Shown here: in pieces, positions 14,140 to 19,983 of the stretch
Layout of the letters: each line of letters begins with the position of its first letter
Position numbering within the stretch: the stretch's first letter is position 1
Origin: DTU080 sp050945315
GTDB lineage: Bacteria > Bacillota > Limnochordia > DTU080
Assembly: GCA_050945315.1 (NCBI GenBank)
Contig: JBMNSS010000035.1
Coordinates: forward strand, 1 to 19,983
Direction of reading: 5' to 3'
Length of the DNA stretch: 19,983 nucleotides
Notes under the pieces: model-generated
Seen by the model: only the letters and a program-made list of their open reading frames with translations
What the model was told of the DNA's origin: nothing
Database searches by the model: none
Program-made: the position numbers and the translations under genes

Positions 14140-15258
14140 CTACTCCAGGAAGTCTTTCAGTTTCTTGCTTCGACTCGGGTGCCGCAGTTTGCGCAGCGCC
14201 TTAGCCTCAATCTGGCGGATACGCTCCCGCGTCACACCGAAAACTTGCCCGACCTCCTCCAGTGTGCGCGTGCGCCCGTCATCCAATCCGAAGCGCAGGC
14301 GCAAGACACGTTCCTCGCGCGGCGTGAGCGAATCGAGTACCTCTTCCAGCTGCTCTTTCAGCATCAGGAAGGAGGCCGCCTCCGCGGGGGCAAGAGCGTC
14401 TTGGTCTTCGATGAAATCGCCCAAGTGGCTGTCTTCTTCTTCGCCGATCGGTGTTTCGAGAGAGACGGGTTCTTGTGCAATCTTAGTGATCTCCCGTACC
14501 CTCTCCACTGGCAATTCCATCTCATTGGCAATCTCTTCAGGCGTGGGTTCCCGACCCAACTCCTGCAAGAGTTGACGTGAGACACGGATCAACTTATTGA
14601 TGGTCTCCACCATATGCACGGGTATACGAATCGTACGTGCTTGATCAGCAATGGCTCTCGTGATGGCTTGCCGAATCCACCATGTCGCATAGGTGCTGAA
14701 CTTGTAACCCTTGCGATAGTCGAATTTCTCAACGGCCTTGATTAAGCCAAGGTTTCCCTCCTGGATCAGGTCAAGGAGAAGCATGCCCCGGCCGACATAG
14801 CGTTTGGCTATGCTGACAACCAAGCGCAAGTTCGCTTCGGCGAGAGCTCTCTTCGCCTCTTCGTCACCCTGTTCGATCCTCTTGGCTAACGCCACTTCCT
14901 CTTCAGCAGTGAGAAGAGGCACACGACCGATTTCCTTGAGATACATGCGCACATGGTCGTCGAGACCTACGCCCTCGGGGAGGTCATCATCGTCCGTTGA
15001 CGTATCGGCTTCCGTCTCTGCGTCACGATCGCCTGCATCCGCAGTGACCGTGTCTTGAGCATCCTTAGAGTTCTCTGCCACAAGGTCAATACCCTGGCTT
15101 TGAAGATGGGTGTACACCTCATCTATCTGTTCCGCACTCAATTCGACCTCTTCCAAAGCATCCATGATCTCCTGATAGGAAAGAGCACCCTGCTGCTTCC
15201 CGCGCTCCATGAGAACACGCAGTCCGTCAAATTCGATAGGTCCCTCTTTGCCAGTCAT
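14140..15258 (-). CDS. rpoD: RNA polymerase primary sigma factor RpoD/SigA
   Basis: The housekeeping sigma factor, 372 residues, almost the length of Bacillus SigA (371). Region 1.1 (about 5-60) is followed by an acidic linker rich in D and E (about 60-95), then region 1.2 with VRMYLKEIGRVPLL. Region 2 (about 141-211) holds NLRLVVSIAKRYVGRG, DLIQEGNLGLIKAVEKFDY and the -10-reading YATWWIRQAITRA. Region 3 spans about 212-295. The region 4 helix-turn-helix, LEEVGQVFGVTRERIRQIE (about 333-351), reads the -35 box. The ATG follows AAGGGGGGA and lies 17 bases after dnaG, so the two are co-transcribed, as in other Bacillota. No terminator with a T run follows; transcription probably continues into tRNA-Asn. 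Confidence 0.99.
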   Translation of the reverse strand: MTGKEGPIEFDGLRVLMERGKQQGALSYQEIMDALEEVELSAEQIDEVYTHLQSQGIDLVAENSKDAQDTVTADAGDRDAETEADTSTDDDDLPEGVGLDDHVRMYLKEIGRVPLLTAEEEVALAKRIEQGDEEAKRALAEANLRLVVSIAKRYVGRGMLLLDLIQEGNLGLIKAVEKFDYRKGYKFSTYATWWIRQAITRAIADQARTIRIPVHMVETINKLIRVSRQLLQELGREPTPEEIANEMELPVERVREITKIAQEPVSLETPIGEEEDSHLGDFIEDQDALAPAEAASFLMLKEQLEEVLDSLTPREERVLRLRFGLDDGRTRTLEEVGQVFGVTRERIRQIEAKALRKLRHPSRSKKLKDFLE

Positions 15259-15275
15259 GCTTATTCCCCCCTTCC

Positions 15276-17081
15276 CTATGACGCCTCAGATTGAGTGCGG
15301 GTGTAGTTCCTCAACGTCTTTCGCCATTCACGGAATGCCTGAAGGCTCTTGCTCATCTGCGTCACGTACTCCACAGGGTTGTGTTCCACGAGCGTTACCA
15401 ACCCCTCTTCTATCACCCGTAGTTCTTCCCGCAGTCGCTCCAGGCACATTTTTCTCAAGTAATCTTGCCAGGAAAGACCGCTTTCGGGTGGCTGGGCGAG
15501 AATGGCGATGAGATCGGAATCCATCACATTCTCCATGTCCTTGGCAATCGAGACAAACGATCCGCCTTCGGACAGAGCCCGCAAAACCTCATTATAGCAC
15601 TCTGTGCGAAAAGGTGCGGGACCAAGCTCCTTGAGCACCGGAGGAATGCCGGAATTATCGTGGATCAGACAACGTATCATCTCTCGCTCCAACAATGCTC
15701 GCCCGTCCGGGAGAACCAGACGCTCACCGCCTGAGACACCGCCTTGATCTGTACTAGTATCGCGGTATGCCACATTTGTATGCCGGGACGTGCTGAATCC
15801 GTGGCCCGTTTGAGCCGACACTTCCCTGGCCAGACTCCGCGGCGATACTCCGAGCCGGGATGCCACCCTCTGGATATATGCGTCCTTTTCCACCGGACTC
15901 TTCAGGCCGCGGAGGATGGGTACCGCAGCTCGGACTCCCTGCATGCGTCCGGCTACAGTCCGCATATCCGCTTGAGCAATGGCCGCCTCCAAAAGATACT
16001 CCGTCAACGGCAACGCCCGCCGCATTTCGGACAGAAAAGCCGACCTGCCCTCTCCCGCTATGAGAGTATCAGGGTCATGACCGGCGGGAAGCGCGATAAC
16101 CCATACCCGCAGGTCGCTGCCTTGGAGCACCTCGGATGCCCCGGTAATGGCCCGTCGTCCGGCAGAGTCCGCATCAAAACACAAATATACATCGCTGACA
16201 AAACGCCTTAACAACTGTACATGCTCACGTGTGAGCGCAGTACCGCAAGAAGCGACCGTGTAGCCCACACCGCTTCTCTGCAAAGCGATGCAATCAAAGT
16301 ATCCCTCAACCACTACCACCCGTCGCTCGCGGCGCATCGCTTCTTTGGCCTGGGCGAGTCCGTATAGCTGCCTGCTTTTTACATATACCGCAGTTTCAGG
16401 CGAATTCAGGTACTTAGGCTCTTCGCTTCCCAGATTGCGGCCACCGAAGGCAACCACTCGGCCGCTGGCATCAACAAACGGAAACATGATACGTCCGCGA
16501 AAGCGATCATATGCCCCTCCGGTGCGCTTTGCCACCAAAAGACCAGCGTTGAGACCGGCATCCGCCCTATCAGCGTCAATCAAATATCTGGTCAATCCGT
16601 CCCACCGATCGGGCGCATAACCCAGCCGGAAGTACCTTACCCACCTCGAGTCGAGGCCCCGACCGCGCAGATACTCTCTCGCCTTTTCTCCGCCCCGTCC
16701 CAGCAGAGCCCGCTGATAGAAAGAACAGGCCAATTCATTAACTTCGATAAGATCCCGCCGCAAACGCACCTCAGGTGAATCTTCAACGTTTTTCGCGGAC
16801 GGAATCTCCACTCCGGCCTTTTTCGCCAGCAACGCCAACGCCTCACGAAATGTGAGCCCTTCCATCTTCATCACGAAGTCGAAAACGTCGCCGCCGGCTT
16901 TACAACCGAAACAATAATACAGTCCCTTTTGCGGTTCGACATGAAAAGACGGAGTCTTCTCATGATGGAACGGGCACAGACCGACCCAGCTCTTACCGGC
17001 CTTGCGTAGCTGCACATACTCCCCAAAGATCCCGGGGAAACTCAATTTGGCGAGAACCTGCTCCTTAATACCCGCTGTCAC
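15276..17081 (-). CDS. dnaG: DNA primase DnaG
   Basis: DnaG makes RNA primers for replication. Order: a CHC2 zinc-binding domain with CPFH and CFGC (about residues 36-60), an RNA polymerase core including GRIMFPFVDASGRVVAFGGR and YLNSPET, the TOPRIM domain with EGYFD (about 259-263) and the metal-binding FDADSAG (about 303-308), then a C-terminal helicase-binding region. The size, about 601 residues, is normal. The segment before the zinc site, KLSFPGIFGEYV, departs from the usual DIVDVIGEYV form. GAGG at 17090-17093 is 8 bases before the GTG at 17081, which is preferred; a GTG at 17090 would place this site within the start. rpoD follows after 17 bases. Confidence 0.97.
   Translation of the reverse strand: MTAGIKEQVLAKLSFPGIFGEYVQLRKAGKSWVGLCPFHHEKTPSFHVEPQKGLYYCFGCKAGGDVFDFVMKMEGLTFREALALLAKKAGVEIPSAKNVEDSPEVRLRRDLIEVNELACSFYQRALLGRGGEKAREYLRGRGLDSRWVRYFRLGYAPDRWDGLTRYLIDADRADAGLNAGLLVAKRTGGAYDRFRGRIMFPFVDASGRVVAFGGRNLGSEEPKYLNSPETAVYVKSRQLYGLAQAKEAMRRERRVVVVEGYFDCIALQRSGVGYTVASCGTALTREHVQLLRRFVSDVYLCFDADSAGRRAITGASEVLQGSDLRVWVIALPAGHDPDTLIAGEGRSAFLSEMRRALPLTEYLLEAAIAQADMRTVAGRMQGVRAAVPILRGLKSPVEKDAYIQRVASRLGVSPRSLAREVSAQTGHGFSTSRHTNVAYRDTSTDQGGVSGGERLVLPDGRALLEREMIRCLIHDNSGIPPVLKELGPAPFRTECYNEVLRALSEGGSFVSIAKDMENVMDSDLIAILAQPPESGLSWQDYLRKMCLERLREELRVIEEGLVTLVEHNPVEYVTQMSKSLQAFREWRKTLRNYTRTQSEAS
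17079..17079 (-). other. dnaG start codon choice
   Basis: The last base of the preferred GTG (17081-17079) is marked here only to flag that the dnaG start is chosen by its ribosome site GAGG at 17093-17090, in favour of the upstream in-frame GTG at 17090. Confidence 0.5.
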
Positions 17082-17178
17082 GCTCCCCACCTCATACAGC
17101 TACCCGGAAAAACCTATACGTCTCACAGTTTCTGCGAAAGCGCATCTATCTCCTTCTCTGGTTGGCAGGCTACAGGAG

Positions 17179-17206
17179 AGCCCGCACCTCCTGACTGGCG
17201 CGGGCT
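17179..17206 (-). terminator. Stem-loop between ppdK and dnaG
   Basis: On the minus strand AGCCCGCGCC pairs with GGTGCGGGCT around an eight-base loop. The one irregular pair is G-U in this orientation but A-C in the other, so the minus-strand RNA is favoured. No T run follows in that direction, so it may be a weak terminator or an mRNA 3' end stabiliser for ppdK. The remaining bases to dnaG (17091-17178) show no convincing promoter. Confidence 0.5.
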
Positions 17207-17252
17207 TTCCACGGCCATACGAAGTTGCTGGTCTTCTTCCGAGCTGTGTCTA

Positions 17253-19886
17253 TTACCGAGGATTGTCGATATTGGCCTGCGCAGCTGCCAATTTCGCTAT
17301 GGGCACTCGGAAGGGCGAGCAGCTCACATAGTCCAACCCGGCCCTATGGCAGAAATCAACGGAAGCCGGATCGCCGCCATGTTCGCCGCAGATACCTATC
17401 TTCAGATCAGGTCGCGTCTTGCGCCCTCTTTGCACGCCGATCTCCACCAACTGACCGATTCCCTCTTCGTCCAAGACCCGGAAGGGATCCTTCTCTATGA
17501 TGCCGTTTTCAACATAGAAGGGCAGGAAAGTAGCGGCATCGTCCCGGCTGAAACCGCACCCCATCTGGGTTAGATCGTTGGTTCCGAAGGAGAAGAACTC
17601 TGCTTCCTCAGCGATCTTGTCAGCGACCAAGACGGCACGCGGTACTTCCACCATCGTTCCGACTCTGTACTCGATCTCGATGCCCGCCTCGGCCATAACC
17701 TTCTCGCCGACCTCCACGACCTCGGCCTTGAGCCTATTGAACTCATCCTGGAAGCCGACCAGGGGGATCATGATCTCCGGTAAGACCTCGATACCCTCTT
17801 TCTTCAATTGACATGCCGCCTCGAAAATGGCCTGGGCCTGCATGCGATAGATCTCCGGATAGGTTACACCAAGACGGCAGCCCCTGTGACCGAGCATCGG
17901 GTTGAACTCCTGCAGGCTGGCAACGCGATCCTTAACCGTCTGCAAGGAGACTCCCATGGCTTCCGCCAGCTGAGCCTGTGTAGCCTCATCGTGCGGAACA
18001 AACTCGTGGAGAGGCGGATCAAGCAGACGAATGGTGACCGGCAAGCCCTGCATCGTCTTGAGAATCCCGTAGAAGTCCTCCCTTTGTATCGGCAGCAGCT
18101 TCGCCAGAGCTTTTTCGCGCCCCTCAGAATCAGAGGCCAGGATCATTTCACGTACCGGCTGGATCCGGCCTTCACCGAAGAACATGTGCTCAGTTCGGCA
18201 CAGACCGATTCCTTCAGCGCCGAAGTTTCTGGCCACTTCCGCGTCATGCGGCGTGTCGGCGTTGGTGCGAACACCGAGGGCCCGGAACTCATCAGCCCAA
18301 TCCATAAGCTTGCCCAAATCATCGGTGATCTCGGGCTCGACCAAATCGACACGGCCCACAATCACTTCTCCCGTGGTACCGTTGAGAGTGATCCAGTCGC
18401 CCTCATTGACACGCTGATCGCCGAGCATCATATAGCGTTCGACTTCATTGATCCGGGCATCGCCGCATCCGGCCACACAGCACTTACCCATACCGCGGGC
18501 CACCACGGCAGCGTGAGAGGTCATCCCGCCACGAGAGGTAAGGATACCTTCTGCTACGTGCATACCACCGATATCCTCCGGAGAAGTCTCGGAGCGTACC
18601 AGGATGACCGATTTGCCGTCTTCCGCCCAGGATTCAGCGTCAGCGGCCGTAAAGACCACTTGACCAACCGCCGCTCCCGGAGAAGCAGGCAGGCCCTTGG
18701 CCGCCACATCTACCGTGACGTTCGGATCGATCATGGGGTGTAGCAGATGATCAAGCTGCTCAGGATCGACACGCTTGACAGCGGTCTTCTTATCGATCAG
18801 TCCCTCGTCGACCATCTCCACCGCGATGCGTACGGCGGCCTGAGCTGTCCGCTTGCCAGCTCGGGTCTGCAGCATATAGAGCATACCCCCTTGAATGGTA
18901 AACTCTACGTCCTGCATCTCCTTGTAGTGCTGCTCAAGTCTATGCCGAATGCTGTCGAGCTCCTCGTACACATCAGGCATTTCCTTCTGGAGCTCGGCTA
19001 TGGGCAGCGGTGTACGGATTCCGGCCACAACGTCTTCACCCTGAGCATTCATCAGATACTCGCCGTAAAACACGTTCTCGCCCGTGGCGGGGTTACGCGT
19101 AAAGGCTACGCCGGTACCGGAATTGTCACCCATGTTGCCGAAGACCATGGTCTGCACGTTAACGGCCGTACCCCAGTCACCGGGAATGTCATGGATCTGT
19201 CGATAGCGCACGGCCCTGGGATTATACCAGGAATCGAAGACGGCATTGATAGAGGCCTTAAGCTGTTCCCACGGATCCTCGGGGAAAGGTTTACCGGTCT
19301 TTTCCGCGACCAGAGCCTTGAACTGACCCACCAAATCCTTCCAGTCTTCGGCGTCGAGCTCCGTATCCAACTCGACTCCCTTTTCATCTTTCCTGGCCTG
19401 AATCAGAGCCTCGAACTCAGCGTGTTCAACACCGAGAACAACATCCGAGAACATCTGGACGAAACGGCGGTAACTGTCATACACAAACCGAGGATTACCG
19501 GTCGCCTCGATCAAGCCTGCAGCCGTTACGTCGTTGAGACCTAGGTTGAGTACGGTATCCATCATTCCGGGCATGGAAACACGTGCCCCGGAACGGATAC
19601 TAAACAGAAGGGGGTTGTGAGGATCGTTGAACTTAGAACCCATGGCCGCTTCGACCTTGGCTATGTTCTCCCGCACCTGCTCTTCCAGTCCCTCAGGCCA
19701 CTTGTTTCCGTTGTTGTAGTACTCGATGCAGACCTCAGTTGTGATGGTGAAACCGGCAGGGACTCGGATACCGAGTGACGACATTTCAGCCAAGTTGGCA
19801 CCCTTGCCGCCCAACAGGTTCCGCATCGCGGCACTTCCTTCGGTTTCGCCTCCACCGAAGAAGTAGACCATCTTCTTCACGCTCAT
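17253..19886 (-). CDS. ppdK: Pyruvate phosphate dikinase
   Basis: This enzyme interconverts pyruvate, ATP and phosphate with PEP, AMP and pyrophosphate in the cytoplasm. The 877-residue length is standard. The N-terminal ATP-binding domain starts VYFFGGGETEG and has LLGGKGANLAEM. The swivelling central domain carries the phosphorylated histidine in RGGMTSHAAVVARGMG (His about 458). The C-terminal PEP/pyruvate domain has GLCRTEHMFF, MLGHRGCRLG, FGTNDLTQM and ICGEHGGDP with the conserved cysteine. FGTNDLTQMGCGFSRDDA has the usual dikinase form, not that of PEP synthase. The ATG at 19886 is chosen because GGAGG lies 8 bases upstream; a GTG at 19892 is too close. ppdK close to dnaG-sigA is a familiar clostridial neighbourhood. 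Confidence 0.98.
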   Translation of the reverse strand: MSVKKMVYFFGGGETEGSAAMRNLLGGKGANLAEMSSLGIRVPAGFTITTEVCIEYYNNGNKWPEGLEEQVRENIAKVEAAMGSKFNDPHNPLLFSIRSGARVSMPGMMDTVLNLGLNDVTAAGLIEATGNPRFVYDSYRRFVQMFSDVVLGVEHAEFEALIQARKDEKGVELDTELDAEDWKDLVGQFKALVAEKTGKPFPEDPWEQLKASINAVFDSWYNPRAVRYRQIHDIPGDWGTAVNVQTMVFGNMGDNSGTGVAFTRNPATGENVFYGEYLMNAQGEDVVAGIRTPLPIAELQKEMPDVYEELDSIRHRLEQHYKEMQDVEFTIQGGMLYMLQTRAGKRTAQAAVRIAVEMVDEGLIDKKTAVKRVDPEQLDHLLHPMIDPNVTVDVAAKGLPASPGAAVGQVVFTAADAESWAEDGKSVILVRSETSPEDIGGMHVAEGILTSRGGMTSHAAVVARGMGKCCVAGCGDARINEVERYMMLGDQRVNEGDWITLNGTTGEVIVGRVDLVEPEITDDLGKLMDWADEFRALGVRTNADTPHDAEVARNFGAEGIGLCRTEHMFFGEGRIQPVREMILASDSEGREKALAKLLPIQREDFYGILKTMQGLPVTIRLLDPPLHEFVPHDEATQAQLAEAMGVSLQTVKDRVASLQEFNPMLGHRGCRLGVTYPEIYRMQAQAIFEAACQLKKEGIEVLPEIMIPLVGFQDEFNRLKAEVVEVGEKVMAEAGIEIEYRVGTMVEVPRAVLVADKIAEEAEFFSFGTNDLTQMGCGFSRDDAATFLPFYVENGIIEKDPFRVLDEEGIGQLVEIGVQRGRKTRPDLKIGICGEHGGDPASVDFCHRAGLDYVSCSPFRVPIAKLAAAQANIDNPR

Positions 19887-19981
19887 GTGCACAGCCTCCC
19901 CTTCCGCGCCGACACCGCCGTCGGTGCCGCACAGTCATCATCTGGTTCTTGTTGTTGTCGGTCATATGTTGTTGTCGCGCT
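19883..19981 (-). CDS. Possible C-terminal end of a gene upstream of ppdK (partial)
   Basis: One minus-strand frame is open from the window edge and stops at a TGA that overlaps the ppdK ATG as ATGA. The 32 codons are polar, with a QQQEPDDD stretch and a basic end (ARKGRLCT). A PEP synthase/dikinase regulatory protein (PpsR/YqfL family) often precedes ppdK in Bacillota, but this short tail has no recognisable motif. A second frame is also open across this stretch, so it may simply be untranslated leader. Confidence 0.25.
   Translation of the reverse strand, partial: SATTTYDRQQQEPDDDCAAPTAVSARKGRLCT
19895..19899 (-). promoter_or_regulatory. Ribosome binding site of ppdK
   Basis: GGAGG lies 8 bases before the ATG at 19886 and only 2 before the GTG at 19892. 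It decides the start in favour of the ATG. Confidence 0.8.
19950..19977. repeat. Direct repeat of 11 bp upstream of ppdK
   Basis: TGTTGTTGTCG occurs at 19950-19960 and again at 19967-19977, a 17-bp period. It could be an operator or low-complexity coding sequence of an upstream gene. Confidence 0.5.
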
Positions 19982-19983
19982 CT

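Noticed and set aside
17082..17252. Riboswitch or T-box in the ppdK-dnaG gap
   Set aside because: Only one stem-loop is visible. There is no T-box motif, antiterminator pair or other conserved riboswitch core.
17808..18743. Plus-strand open frames of 311 and (18747-19544) 265 codons
   Set aside because: Both are antisense shadows of ppdK, whose frame is intact from end to end.
1..19983. Mobile elements, CRISPR arrays, phage genes or a novel defence system
   Set aside because: No transposase, integrase, regularly spaced repeat, toxin-antitoxin pair or cluster of unknown genes was found. Almost all the sequence is accounted for by conserved genes.

Overview
This window is a housekeeping region of a bacterium, most likely a member of the Bacillota (Firmicutes) of moderate to high GC. 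The evidence is a SigA-type sigma factor of 372 residues next to DnaG and pyruvate phosphate dikinase, a division transpeptidase with two PASTA domains, a VanW-family protein, a YuiD-type DUF212 protein, strong GGAGG-type ribosome sites with frequent GTG and TTG starts, and tRNA genes with encoded CCA. MurE carries the DNPR motif, so a meso-diaminopimelate peptidoglycan is predicted. The order within the phylum cannot be fixed from this sequence. All genes except the VanW gene are on the minus strand.

Positions 1-10348 (read right to left): a compact division and cell wall (dcw) operon, mraZ - rsmH - ftsL - PASTA class B PBP - murE - murF - mraY - ftsW - murG, probably continuing past the edge into murC. 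Junctions are overlapping or only a few tens of bases apart. murD is absent from its usual place between mraY and ftsW. Four in-phase 10-bp repeats that match the MraZ box lie over the mraZ start codon. A strong terminator (about 10458-10493) separates this operon from the next unit.

Positions 10520-12599: a three-gene unit, DUF212/YuiD-like membrane protein - exported SIMPL-domain protein - Nif3/DUF34 protein. Positions 12672-12912: a tRNA operon (CAU tRNA, then tRNA-Glu) with a near-consensus promoter and a terminator. Positions 13006-14034: a plus-strand VanW-family lipoprotein gene, whose reading frame runs through the tRNA-Asn terminator and into the tRNA-Asn gene on the other strand. 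Positions 13993-14123: tRNA-Asn with its own near-perfect promoter, squeezed behind rpoD.

Positions 14140-19886: ppdK, then dnaG - rpoD, the macromolecular synthesis pair. A stem-loop separates ppdK from dnaG. An open frame that overlaps the ppdK start may be the tail of an upstream gene.

Together the genes cover lipid II precursor assembly (MurE, MurF, MraY, MurG), septal polymerisation and cross-linking (FtsW, PBP, FtsL), their regulator MraZ, rRNA methylation (RsmH), replication priming, primary transcription and pyruvate/PEP interconversion. No mobile element, CRISPR array, defence system or biosynthetic cluster is visible. I see no undescribed system; the points of interest are regulatory overlaps and gene-order departures. 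No stretch of more than 300 bases lacks a gene.
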